From the NCBI GenBank assembly GCA_964463485.1, contig CAYXDO010000016.1, forward strand, positions 41,493 through 105,492: a stretch of 64,000 nucleotides of DNA. The letters are read 5' to 3'. Below are positions 26,296 to 34,874 of this stretch, piece after piece (within the stretch, counting starts at the first letter, position 1; every line of letters begins with the position of its first letter). The translations under genes and the position numbers were made by a program. The stretch is from CAYXDO01 sp964463485 (lineage in GTDB: Bacteria; Myxococcota; Kuafuiibacteriia; Kuafuiibacteriales; Kuafuiibacteriaceae). The notes beneath the pieces are model-generated. The model was not told the DNA's origin. It made no database searches and saw nothing but the letters and a program-made list of their open reading frames with translations.

Positions 26296-26341
26296 TGGAA
26301 CGATCTTCCCGCGTTCGATTTCCGATTAGAATCGCGTCACC

Positions 26342-26836
26342 TTGAAGTTCGAGTTGGTGCATCCGCTCCCGGTCTCGCCGGTCCGCGCCTGGAACGGGCT
26401 CTTCGGCGAAGCCTACGCGCAGGTCCTGGAAGAGCGGTCGAAGATCCACAACCTGGTGCTCGAAGAGCGAGTCGACGGACCGATCCGCCGAAAGCGCACG
26501 CGCGTAACGACCAAGCGCGAGATTCCTTCGGCGTTCTCCAAGATCTTGGGGTCCGGGCCGCTCACCTACGAGATCGAAGAAGAATTCGAAGACACGCGTC
26601 AGCTCATGCGATGGCGCGTCATTCCGGCGCGTATGGCCGACAAGATCACCGCCGAAGGGACCTATTCGATCGGTCCGGGCCCGAACGACAGCTCGGTGCG
26701 CCGGGTCGTCGGGGAGGTCCGCGTCGCGATCCCGCTGCTTGGTGGCCAAATCGAGAAGCTCGTCGCCAAGGAGCTCGAGGCCGGGTACGAGCGCAGCACC
26801 GCGTTCGCGCGTGAGTGGCTGCTCGCCAACGGCTGA
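26342..26836 (+). CDS. SRPBCC / DUF2505-like small protein
   Basis: 164 residues from a TTG start (no better in-frame ATG before the domain). MKFELVHPLPVSPVRAWNGL opens like a START/SRPBCC lipid-binding fold, with a helical Phe-Gly-x-Ala-Tyr segment, then crossing beta strands (LTYEIEEEFEDTRQLMRWRV) and a long C-terminal helix (IEKLVAKELEAGYERSTAFA). This layout fits the DUF2505 family, which is predicted to bind a hydrophobic ligand. It has no catalytic motif and no signal peptide. It may be co-transcribed with the acylase-like gene 31 bases downstream. Confidence 0.7.
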   Translation: MKFELVHPLPVSPVRAWNGLFGEAYAQVLEERSKIHNLVLEERVDGPIRRKRTRVTTKREIPSAFSKILGSGPLTYEIEEEFEDTRQLMRWRVIPARMADKITAEGTYSIGPGPNDSSVRRVVGEVRVAIPLLGGQIEKLVAKELEAGYERSTAFAREWLLANG

Positions 26837-26867
26837 CCCTCGGTCGAAGGAGTGATATCGCGGGGCA

Positions 26868-29039
26868 GTGTCCGCGATCCGAGTCCCCAAAGGATCTCCC
26901 GCCAGCCTCCGCCGCGACGAGCACGGGGTGCTCCACGTGGATGCATCCGACGAGCGCGGAGCCTACTGGGGCCTCGGCTTTGCGCACGCGCTCGATCGGC
27001 CCGTACAGATGGAGCTCATGCGGATCCTCGGGCGGGGTCGCGCGGCCGAGATTCTAGACGGATCCGACGCCACCGTTGAGGTCGATCGGTTCTTTCGCAA
27101 GATGGGCTGGTGCAACGGGCTCGACGCCGAGGTGACCAAGCTGAGCGCTGACGCCCGCGCGCTGGTCGATGCCTACGTCGAGGGCGTCAACACCCGTCGA
27201 ATGCGCCACCGACCGTTGGAGCTCAGACTATTGGGGCACAAACCTCCACCGTGGACGCCGGCCGACTCGGTCCTGTTGTCTCGGCTGATCGGATTCATCG
27301 GCCTCGCGCAAGGGCAGGGCGACGTAGAGCACCTCTTCTTGGAGCTCGTTCAGGCCGGCGTCGATCGACCTCGGCTCGAGGAGCTCTTTGGGTCCGACGC
27401 GATAGGCGAGTATGACGAGAAGCTCATTCGCTCCGTGCGGCTCGGCGAACGATTGGTGCCCAACGGAGTGCGCTTCTCGAACCTCGCTCCGATCGCCAAA
27501 GCGTCCAACGCGTGGGCCGTGTCGGGCGCGAAGACCGCGTCCGGATCGCCCATTCTCGCCAGCGATCCCCACCTGGAGATCAACCGGCTGCCGGCGGTGT
27601 GGGCCGAAGTCGCGGCTCGCTTCGAAGGACGCTGGGTCACCGCCGCCACCATGCCAGGCCTCCCCGGATTCTTGATCGGCCGATCCAACGACTTGGCGTG
27701 GGGCGCGACCTACAGCTTCATGGACGCGGTCGACTTCTGGGTCGAGGAGTGCCGCGGCGGAAAGTTCCGACGCGGCGACAGCACTTGGATCCCTTTCCGA
27801 ACGCGCGTGGAGGTCATTCATCGCAAAGACGCGGCGCCCGTCGAGGTCGTCTTTCACGAGAACGATCACGGAGTGGTCGACGGCGATCCCAACGACGAGG
27901 CCCGTCTCCTCACGAGCTCCTGGACGGGCAGCCAATCCGGCGCCGCCAGCCTCGAATCCATCGTCCAGCTCCCGCGGCTCTCGAGTGTGGAAAAAGCGAT
28001 GCCCGTCTTTGGCCGCATCGAGAGCGCGTTTTGTTGGATCCTCGCCGATCGCAGCGGTCACGTCGGATTCCAGATGTCCGGGCGACTGCCCAAGCGGCGT
28101 GTCGGCATCACGGGCCTCGCGCCCCTGGCGGGCTGGGATCGCAGGAACGATTGGGAGGAATTTCATGCGCCCGAAGACCTCCCGCGCCAGCTCGATCCGG
28201 AAGATGGGATCGTCGTGCTCGCGAATCAGGACGTGAACGCGCTGGGGAAGACTCCGGCGATCACGTCCAGCCAGGGTTCCTATCGCGCGGACCGGATTCG
28301 ATCCGTGCTGAGCTCGAAGTCGAAGCTCGACGAGTCGATGATGTTGGAGCTCCAACGAGATCTGCACTCGACCCAAGCGGAGCGATTCATGCCGATGCTG
28401 AAGGCCGCCGCTGCGTCGATCGAGACGCAGCCCGTTCGGGGACGGCTCGACGAGCTGCTCGCCTGGAATCTCGAATATGACGCGGCCTCTCGAGGTGCGC
28501 CGATGTTCGAGGCGTTCTATCGCGAGCTCGTTCGGATCGTCTTCGGAGAGAACGGCGTCGGCGTCGCGGTGATCGATGGGATGTTCGACGAGACGGCGAT
28601 CTTCGCCGACTTCTTCTCGGCGTTCGATCGTGTGTTGCTCGCCTCGTCTTCGCCATGGTTCGCCGGCAGGGACAAGAACGAGCTCGTAAAAGAAGCGTTG
28701 CTGCGCAGCCTCGCGAGTGACCAAGGCACGTGGGGAGCGCGGCAACAGCTCGTGCAAAAGCACATCCTCTTCGGCGACAAGCTGCCCAAGTGGCTGGGGT
28801 TCGATCGCCCGCCGTTTGCGCTCGAAGGGGGCCGAGCCACCGTCCGGCAAGGGCAGATCTTCCGATCGGGGGGCCGAACCACCAGCTTTGCGCCGTCCGT
28901 GCGCTTCGTGACCGACCTCTCGAAGAGCTACAGCTTCACGTGTCTCGCTGGAGGGCCTTCGGAGAGTAGACTCTCACGTTGGTACTGCTCGGAGATGGAC
29001 GCCTATCGTTCGGGTCGCGCGAAGAAGACGTCGGCGTGA
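26868..29039 (+). CDS. Penicillin acylase family protein (Ntn hydrolase), apparently cytoplasmic
   Basis: 723 residues from GTG 26868. The alpha-chain region (GAYWGLGFAHALDRPVQMEL) is followed by the auto-cleavage and nucleophile site KASNAWAVSG: Ser213 would become the N-terminal nucleophile of the beta chain. SGSPILASDPHLEINRLPAV and RSNDLAWGATYSFMDAVDFW are also typical. By family it cleaves an amide bond of an acylated amine (penicillins, acyl-homoserine lactones, aculeacins); the substrate here is unknown. Most family members have a signal peptide for the periplasm, but none is seen. It lies upstream of a ureohydrolase, possibly in one transcript. Confidence 0.85.
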   Translation: MSAIRVPKGSPASLRRDEHGVLHVDASDERGAYWGLGFAHALDRPVQMELMRILGRGRAAEILDGSDATVEVDRFFRKMGWCNGLDAEVTKLSADARALVDAYVEGVNTRRMRHRPLELRLLGHKPPPWTPADSVLLSRLIGFIGLAQGQGDVEHLFLELVQAGVDRPRLEELFGSDAIGEYDEKLIRSVRLGERLVPNGVRFSNLAPIAKASNAWAVSGAKTASGSPILASDPHLEINRLPAVWAEVAARFEGRWVTAATMPGLPGFLIGRSNDLAWGATYSFMDAVDFWVEECRGGKFRRGDSTWIPFRTRVEVIHRKDAAPVEVVFHENDHGVVDGDPNDEARLLTSSWTGSQSGAASLESIVQLPRLSSVEKAMPVFGRIESAFCWILADRSGHVGFQMSGRLPKRRVGITGLAPLAGWDRRNDWEEFHAPEDLPRQLDPEDGIVVLANQDVNALGKTPAITSSQGSYRADRIRSVLSSKSKLDESMMLELQRDLHSTQAERFMPMLKAAAASIETQPVRGRLDELLAWNLEYDAASRGAPMFEAFYRELVRIVFGENGVGVAVIDGMFDETAIFADFFSAFDRVLLASSSPWFAGRDKNELVKEALLRSLASDQGTWGARQQLVQKHILFGDKLPKWLGFDRPPFALEGGRATVRQGQIFRSGGRTTSFAPSVRFVTDLSKSYSFTCLAGGPSESRLSRWYCSEMDAYRSGRAKKTSA

Positions 29040-29073
29040 AAAACCGCGCCCTGAAAACCGGGTAGGATCGCCT

Positions 29074-30207
29074 ATGCTCCGGTCCACCGCGTCGCTGTCG
29101 GTCGACGAGGCCCTCGACGAGCTCGCGCTGTACCTCAAACCGCCGGGCCAAGGGATCTTTTCGGTCTCGACGGGGAAGAGGGAGCTTCTCGAGCGCACCG
29201 AGCGCTACCTGGGCGGACCCATCCCCGAGTGGCGAGCCCACCTCGACGCGCTCTCTCAACGGCCGGCGGTCGTTCTCTTGGGCGTCCCAAGCGACGCCGG
29301 CGCGGGCATCATGCGCGGCGCGGCTTACGGCCCCATGGCTATCCGCGAAGGCCTGGGGCACGCGCCGGTCCTCGATCTCGGCGACGTCTTCACCGTGCCG
29401 CATTTCATCGACGACGCGATGCTCTCCGATGCCCAACGCTGGCGATCGCAGGACGCGATGTACCCACGTGCGGAGCCGGGTTACCGGCGAGCCCTCCCTG
29501 TTTCGCCGATCGATCTCACCGCGCGGGTCTTCGACCTCGTTCAGCGAGTGAGCCCCCGCGTTCGCATCCACCTGCTCGGAGGCGATCACACGGTCTCCTA
29601 CGGCGCCATGCTCGGGCTGTTCTCTCGCCCCGGCGCTCGAAACCAGGACGTGGGGATCGTTCACTTCGACGCGCACACGGATCTGCTCGAGGAGCGGCTC
29701 GGAGTCCGCTTCTGCTTCGCTACGTGGGCTCGCTACGCAAACGATCTGATCGGCCGAGACCGGCGTCTGATCCAGATCGGCGTGCGGGCGTCGGCCAAGG
29801 ATCGTTCGCACTGGGAATCCGTGGCGGATGTGCGCCAAGTCTGGGCACCCGAAGCGCGCGAGCTCGCGCCGGGAGCGTTGGCCGAGCTCGTGATTGGCCA
29901 TCTGCGAGGGCGGGGCGTGCGACGGGTGTACATCAGCAACGATTTGGACGGAACGGACGCGGCGTGGGCGGCCGCCTGCGGGACACCGGAGCCCAACGGG
30001 CTGTCCCCTCCTGCCGTTCTGACCGTGATCGGGGCCGTGAGCGCCGCGTTCGAGGTGATCGGGGCGGACATGGTGGAGCTCGCGCCGGGGCTCTCGCTGA
30101 GCCCCGAGAAGTCCAAGATCAGCGTCGAGACGGCGGTTGCCTACACGCAGGCGCAACTGCGAGCTCTCGGGGCCCGTGGGGTCGGAGGGGTCGGAGGGGT
30201 CGGATGA
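29074..30207 (+). CDS. Ureohydrolase family protein (arginase/agmatinase/formiminoglutamase fold)
   Basis: 377 residues. All manganese-site motifs are present: LLGGDHTVSYG, VHFDAHTDL, and SNDLDGTDAAW. The Asp-x-Asp of the last motif is kept, and the final Glu lies in MVELAPGLS. By family it hydrolyses a guanidino (or formimino) group to release urea or formamide; substrate identity cannot be read. A ~60-residue N-terminal extension is longer than in agmatinase. The C-terminus ends in VGGVGGVG, encoded by a short tandem repeat. It follows the acylase-like gene by 34 bases. Confidence 0.87.
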   Translation: MLRSTASLSVDEALDELALYLKPPGQGIFSVSTGKRELLERTERYLGGPIPEWRAHLDALSQRPAVVLLGVPSDAGAGIMRGAAYGPMAIREGLGHAPVLDLGDVFTVPHFIDDAMLSDAQRWRSQDAMYPRAEPGYRRALPVSPIDLTARVFDLVQRVSPRVRIHLLGGDHTVSYGAMLGLFSRPGARNQDVGIVHFDAHTDLLEERLGVRFCFATWARYANDLIGRDRRLIQIGVRASAKDRSHWESVADVRQVWAPEARELAPGALAELVIGHLRGRGVRRVYISNDLDGTDAAWAAACGTPEPNGLSPPAVLTVIGAVSAAFEVIGADMVELAPGLSLSPEKSKISVETAVAYTQAQLRALGARGVGGVGGVG

Positions 30208-30326
30208 ACGAGTTGCCGCAGCGGACGAGAACTGGTATCTACATCTCGGGAAAGATCTCGCTCTGTCACACACCGGCAGCTCGGGTCACCCAATAACCGA
30301 CCCTCGGAGAACGAAGGAGAAGAACG

Positions 30327-31628
30327 ATGTACATTGGCGCAAATCCACTCTCGCAAGTCATGGCACAGCTGCAGATGCAGCAGGCCCAGTTCAGCATGCT
30401 CTCGGGCAACCCGCTCGGCGCGCTGGCCAACCTGAAGAACGCGTTCGAGGCCCTTGGTGGCGGCGCGGCCGGCTTCCAGCAGTTTGGCGGCGGCCTCTCG
30501 CCGTTCGGTGCGATGCCCTCGCCGACCTCGATGCTGCCGATCATGGGACCGCTTTGCGGCGGCGGCTACAGCGCGATGCAGCGCATCGACCTGGCCCCGG
30601 GCTCGGGCAACGGAGTCCTCTCGCAGATCTTCGATCCGAACCGCCGCGCGGCGGGACAATTCGAGCGACTCCTCAACAGCAACCCGTTCGTGCGTTCGGC
30701 CTTCGAGAACTCGATCGGCGGGCGCCTCGTGAACGACGGCCGCAATGACGGCGTCCTCACCGTTCAGCGCTTCCTGCCCCAGGACGGCGGCATGTCGATC
30801 CCGCCCGGCTTCGGCCTCAACCCGCTCGCGCAGAGCGCCGGCGGCATCTTCGGACAGATGGGCGGCGGTATCCTCGGCAAGCTCGCGATGCTCGGTGGCG
30901 GCATCGGCGCGGCCGGCGGCCTCCTCGGCGGCCTCGCGATGGGCAACCCGTTCATGGGCTTGGTGATGGGCGGCCTCTCCGGCGCGCTCGGCGGGCTCGG
31001 CATGGGCGCTCAGATGGGCGCCATGGGCGGCTTGGGCATGGGCATGGGCGGCATGGGCATGGGCGGCTTGGGCATGGGTGGCATGGGCGGTGGCATTCTG
31101 CCTCCGTTCGGCTTCGGCTTCGGCATGCTCGGTGGCCAGGGCATGGGTTCCTTCAACCCGCTCGCGATGCCGGGTCACATCAACAACACCAACCCCGCGG
31201 TCGAGCGGGCTCACCAGATGCAAGTCTCCTCGGTCTTGAACGACCCGTCGCTGACGGTCGAAGACAAGGTGACGCTCATGCTGATGCTGATCACCAAGAA
31301 GATGGACCGGGACATCGAGAATCAGACCCAGTACATCAACTCGATTCAGCAGCAGCAGGGCAACCGACAGGGTAAGGGCAAGGGCCTCGGCCTGGTCGGC
31401 GGCGTCGCGGGCGCGGCCCTCGGCGGCCCGGCTGGCGCCAAGGTCGGAAGCTCGGTCGGCGGCAAGATCGGCAACGGCGGCAACAACAGCGCGCCCTCCA
31501 TCGACGTCGAGACCTTGAAGCTGCAGCGTATGGTGACCAAGCGGCAGCAGATGTTCGACATGCTCAAGGCGATCATCGACAAGTACAACGAGACCGCCAA
31601 GGGCGTCATCCAGTCGCTCGGCCGCTAA
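30327..31628 (+). CDS. Gly/Met-rich protein with glycine-zipper core and helical C-terminus, unknown
   Basis: 433 residues from ATG 30327 behind a GGAGAAG Shine-Dalgarno. The first ~100 residues are Gln/Met/Ala-rich (SQVMAQLQMQQAQFSMLSG). Residues ~180-280 are almost wholly Gly, Met, Leu and Ala (repeats of MGGLGMG type) and would form glycine zippers in a membrane. A helical part (NDPSLTVEDKVTLMLMLITK) follows, then a second glycine zipper (GGVAGAALGGPAGAKVGSS) and an amphipathic helix (VTKRQQMFDMLKAIIDKYNE). The balance of hydrophobic zipper and coiled coil is reminiscent of pore-forming or secretion-translocator proteins, but no family is assigned. Confidence 0.7.
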   Translation: MYIGANPLSQVMAQLQMQQAQFSMLSGNPLGALANLKNAFEALGGGAAGFQQFGGGLSPFGAMPSPTSMLPIMGPLCGGGYSAMQRIDLAPGSGNGVLSQIFDPNRRAAGQFERLLNSNPFVRSAFENSIGGRLVNDGRNDGVLTVQRFLPQDGGMSIPPGFGLNPLAQSAGGIFGQMGGGILGKLAMLGGGIGAAGGLLGGLAMGNPFMGLVMGGLSGALGGLGMGAQMGAMGGLGMGMGGMGMGGLGMGGMGGGILPPFGFGFGMLGGQGMGSFNPLAMPGHINNTNPAVERAHQMQVSSVLNDPSLTVEDKVTLMLMLITKKMDRDIENQTQYINSIQQQQGNRQGKGKGLGLVGGVAGAALGGPAGAKVGSSVGGKIGNGGNNSAPSIDVETLKLQRMVTKRQQMFDMLKAIIDKYNETAKGVIQSLGR

Positions 31629-31925
31629 TTACTATCTTCTCTGGGACCTATCTTCCCTATCTTCCCTGGGACCGCAGGCATCTTGTTCTTCCCTGGGACC
31701 GCAGGCATCTTGCCTGCGGCTATCTTCCTCGATCTTCCTCGGGCGAGCAGAACACGACACCAAGACGTTCCCTGGAACTGTGGCTATCTTCCTCGATCTT
31801 CCTCGCGAGCAGAACAGGTTGGGACCGTAGGCATCTTGCCAGCGGCTATCTTCCTCGGTCTTCCTCGGGTGACGCAGGCATCTTTCCTGCGGGCTATCTT
31901 CCTCGATAGCAGAACACTCGACGCC
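31629..31925. repeat. Non-coding cluster of GCAGGCATCTTGCCTGC-type repeats
   Basis: Several imperfect copies of the unit GGGACCGCAGGCATCTTGCC, each followed by CTGCGG and CTATCTTCCTCGATCTTCCT, in direct array. The core GCAGGCATCTTGCCTGC is a near-palindrome. Each unit is degenerate and spacing varies. The plus frame across it gives the peptide AGILPA repeatedly, a well-known false-gene signature of this repeat class. A solitary, altered copy occurs at about 62171-62200. Confidence 0.85.
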
Positions 31926-31956
31926 AAGACGGCATCGGTCAGCGATCGGCGGGGGC

Positions 31957-32448
31957 CTACTGGCGCACGGTACAAGGCCGGTACAACTCGACCGATCCCT
32001 TCCCGCTGCTCTTAGCGCTGACGATCGCGCGGGCTTTGGCCTCGGTCGTGTCGCACTGCGCCTGGCTGTCGAAAGGTTCGGTCCAGTCTGTGCGCAACAC
32101 GCACTCGCAGTAAGGACGCCCCTTGATCTTCTTTTCTTTCCGGCACTCCTTTTGGCGCACCGCCATCGAAATGTCGCGGAGCTCCTCGTTGACGTCCTTG
32201 AGATCGATTTGGTTACACCAGCAGCTCGGGTTCATCGTGACCTCACCCTCGGTCACGGGAGCATCTGGGCACTCGGTCAGGTCGACGAACTCCTCGTCGG
32301 GGTTCGGTGGAGGCGTGGGTTGGGGCGGAGGCTCCTTGGAGGCCGCGGCCGGAAACGTCGGAGGCGGTATGGCCTCCGGCAACACAGTTTCCTTTTCACG
32401 CTGACAGGCCGCCAGGAGCGTGAAAGCGACGATAATCCAGCGAACCAT
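31957..32448 (-). CDS. Small lipoprotein with Pro-rich linker and Cys-rich domain
   Basis: 163 residues from ATG 32448. Signal MVRWIIVAFTLLAAC gives lipobox Cys15. A ~40-residue Pro/Glu linker, then a compact domain with six Cys (SCWCNQIDLKDVNEELRDIS, KGRPYCECVLRT, AQCDTT) that could form three disulfides. No known fold was recognised. The next gene downstream on its strand is the ureohydrolase-type cluster on the opposite strand, so it is a single-gene unit. Confidence 0.75.
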   Translation of the reverse strand: MVRWIIVAFTLLAACQREKETVLPEAIPPPTFPAAASKEPPPQPTPPPNPDEEFVDLTECPDAPVTEGEVTMNPSCWCNQIDLKDVNEELRDISMAVRQKECRKEKKIKGRPYCECVLRTDWTEPFDSQAQCDTTEAKARAIVSAKSSGKGSVELYRPCTVRQ

Positions 32449-32523
32449 CGCCGGGAGTATCGTGTGGAGTCAGGAGGGGAGCAAGCTCGCGGTTTCGATG
32501 CGATCTAGGTGATCGGCATTGGG

Positions 32524-34638
32524 TCAAAGCTTCCCGAGCAGGAGCAACCCGATCCCAAAGAAGGCACCGATCACCATGACGGCCAGCAAGACGACTCCGA
32601 CCCGTGACTCGCCTTTGGGTTTCGGGGGCGGGCGAGCTTCGCTCGCTCCTCGGGGCCGTGTCTTCACCTCGCCCTGAGGCTTTGGCCGAGCTTCTTCCCG
32701 CGCTCGTTTGCTCGTCGCCAGCTCGAGCTTCTCGTTCGCGAGCTCGATCTTGTCTTCCGCTTTCGTGCCCTTGCTCCCCACCGCTTCCGCTCCCAGCAGG
32801 TCGACCCATCCCGACGATCCTTTTTGCGGCGACGGTTCTTGCGTCGGTGGATTGGATCGGGCCGCGGCGGCGTTCGGCTTGGCGATCGAGTCTCTCAGCG
32901 TCTGCGCTTCGACGACGCCTTCCTGCGTATCCCCGCTCCAACGGCCTTGGGACTCCGGCGGCCGCGCCTCGGGCGGGATCACCGTTCCGAACGCAGGTGT
33001 CTCGGGATCGGCGATGGGAGGCGGCCGACTGAGCGATGGACCTCGCGGCAACGGTGAAGCGAATGGGTTCGGCGAGCTCGGGTCTTCTGCCGGCCGATTG
33101 AACGACGGACCTCGGGGAGCGGGCGACGCGAAAGGAGTGGGCGCTTTCGGCTCTTCTGCGGGGCGATTGAACGACGGTCCGCGCGGTGCGGGCGACGTGA
33201 ACGCAATGGGCGTTTCGTGGCCGTTCCCAAAGCTCGGCCGCGCCGGAGCTGGAACCGGAGCTGGAACGGGCGAGAGCGGCGCGTTCGGGTCGAAGCCAGA
33301 GAACGCGCTCGGAGCAGAAGCGAAGGCGCTCGAAGCCGGCGCGCCGTCGACGAACGCACCGGGCTGCGGGGTCGGCGGGTTGAACCCGGGAGCCAGTTGG
33401 GCCGGAAAACGCGATGGAGTGGCGAGCGGAAGCGGATCAGCCGTGGGCTCAGGAGCTGTTCCAAACACTGGGTTCGAGTCCGGAATCATCCATGGAGGCG
33501 CGCTCATGGGCTCCGCGACCTGCGGATCGCGGAGGGCTCGCAGCAGCGTCGGGTCGACAGGATCGAGTGAAGTCTGACCAGCCGCCTCCAGCGAGAATCC
33601 ACCCGAAGCGCCCCTAGGTCGAGGGCTCGGAGGCAAATAGGAGGTGTCGACGATCGACGGCGCGATCGCGACGGATGGCTCCCCGAGTGACGCGCGAAGC
33701 GCGCTCGAGTCGATCGGGTCCACCGCCGTCTTGTCGTCTTGGGTCCACTGGGTTTGCGGGCGCGCGGCCTCCGGCGTTTCGGGGGCGACGGCCTTCACGA
33801 GGTCGGGCAGGAGCCGCGTTTGGTTGGCGAGATCGATTCGCGCCGATTTCGCCCAGGCCTGCAGCGCCGTCCGGAGCGCCGTGGTGGACGCCCACCGGCT
33901 CCCCGCGTCTGCATCCATTGCTCGCCGAACGATCGACGCCAGGTCGGGCGCCACCGAGGCTATGGACGGAGCGAGTGAACGGCCATAGTCGAGCGGGTCC
34001 TCGCCCGCGAGCATGAGGTTCAGGACCGAGCCGAGCGCGTAGATGTCGGCGCGCGTGTCGACAACTCCGCCTCGCAAGATCTCCGGCGCCGCGAACGCGA
34101 GCGAGGTGCTCGGCACAGTTCGCTCGAGCGGCGAGCCGAAGCCCCCGAGCTTCACGTTACCGTGCACCGACAAGAACACGTACTCCGGTCGGAGCCGCAG
34201 ATGGAGCACCGGCCGACGCTGGCCGCCTTCCTCGGTGAATGTGTGGCCCGCGTTCAAGGCCCGGGCGATCTCGATGGCGATATGAATCGCGAGCGATACG
34301 TCCATCCGCTGGCGCTTGGCGCACAAGGCGCTCAGCACGGTGTCCACCGAAGCACCGGGCAGCCACTCGGTCGCCACGTAATACGAGCCCCCTGACAAAC
34401 CGCGCTCGAACACGCGAAGAACGGTTCGCTGATCGGGGAGCGCGGACAGGGCGATCCAGGCGTCGGACATGAAGGCTGCTTCGAATCCCGGAACGGAAGT
34501 GGTGTCGACGCTCAGGACCTCGACCACCGCGAGGTCCCGCGAGATGGAAGATGAGGACAGGAAGCGCTCACCTCGACGTCCCGAAGGGAGCGGTGACAAG
34601 AGCGTGAAGCTTCCGACGCGGTCGCCCACGCGCGGCAC
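32524..34638 (-). CDS. Tail-anchored Ser/Thr protein-kinase-like protein (pseudokinase)
   Basis: 704 residues from GTG 34638, with GGAGA about 10 bases upstream. The first ~270 residues have the kinase fold (VGDRVGSFTLLSPLPSGRRG, YYVATEWLPGASVDTVLSAL, LAFAAPEILRGG, RADIYALGSVLNLMLAGEDP). Key residues are missing: the VAIK Lys (LAVVEVLS), the HRD motif (LHLRLRPEYVFL), and the DFG (GGFGSP). So it is probably catalytically dead. The middle is a long Pro-rich, repetitive linker (PRGPSFNRPAEEP-type units). The extreme C-terminus has one membrane helix (VGVVLLAVMVIGAFFGIGLL), so the kinase fold is held at the cytoplasmic membrane. Confidence 0.8.
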   Translation of the reverse strand: MPRVGDRVGSFTLLSPLPSGRRGERFLSSSSISRDLAVVEVLSVDTTSVPGFEAAFMSDAWIALSALPDQRTVLRVFERGLSGGSYYVATEWLPGASVDTVLSALCAKRQRMDVSLAIHIAIEIARALNAGHTFTEEGGQRRPVLHLRLRPEYVFLSVHGNVKLGGFGSPLERTVPSTSLAFAAPEILRGGVVDTRADIYALGSVLNLMLAGEDPLDYGRSLAPSIASVAPDLASIVRRAMDADAGSRWASTTALRTALQAWAKSARIDLANQTRLLPDLVKAVAPETPEAARPQTQWTQDDKTAVDPIDSSALRASLGEPSVAIAPSIVDTSYLPPSPRPRGASGGFSLEAAGQTSLDPVDPTLLRALRDPQVAEPMSAPPWMIPDSNPVFGTAPEPTADPLPLATPSRFPAQLAPGFNPPTPQPGAFVDGAPASSAFASAPSAFSGFDPNAPLSPVPAPVPAPARPSFGNGHETPIAFTSPAPRGPSFNRPAEEPKAPTPFASPAPRGPSFNRPAEDPSSPNPFASPLPRGPSLSRPPPIADPETPAFGTVIPPEARPPESQGRWSGDTQEGVVEAQTLRDSIAKPNAAAARSNPPTQEPSPQKGSSGWVDLLGAEAVGSKGTKAEDKIELANEKLELATSKRAREEARPKPQGEVKTRPRGASEARPPPKPKGESRVGVVLLAVMVIGAFFGIGLLLLGKL

Positions 34639-34874
34639 GTGACGAATATCTCCCGTTCTCGGGCCGCGGTCCAGGTGACGTCCTGGATGTCTGGTCGAGG
34701 CTACAACTGTCGATTCGGAGCGACAGGGTCGTCGCTTCGACCCAACGCGCCGAGTCAACCCTCCATCACCCCGCGAATCGCCTCGAGGGCCCGGCCGAAG
34801 CTGTTCTGCGACCGGCCTGTGGTTGCGCGCGAACGATCGCAGCGCTGGCACGAGAGGTGCTCCGAAGCTCAAAC

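Noticed and set aside
30205..30297. 30-codon ORF overlapping the end of the ureohydrolase gene (ATGA)
   Set aside because: Overlap is suggestive, but there is no conserved-looking composition, no own Shine-Dalgarno and the next gene has a strong start of its own.
31683..32015. 110-residue plus-strand frame
   Set aside because: It is a translation of the GCAGGCATCTTGCC repeats (AGILPA peptides) and continues into the antisense of the lipoprotein gene.
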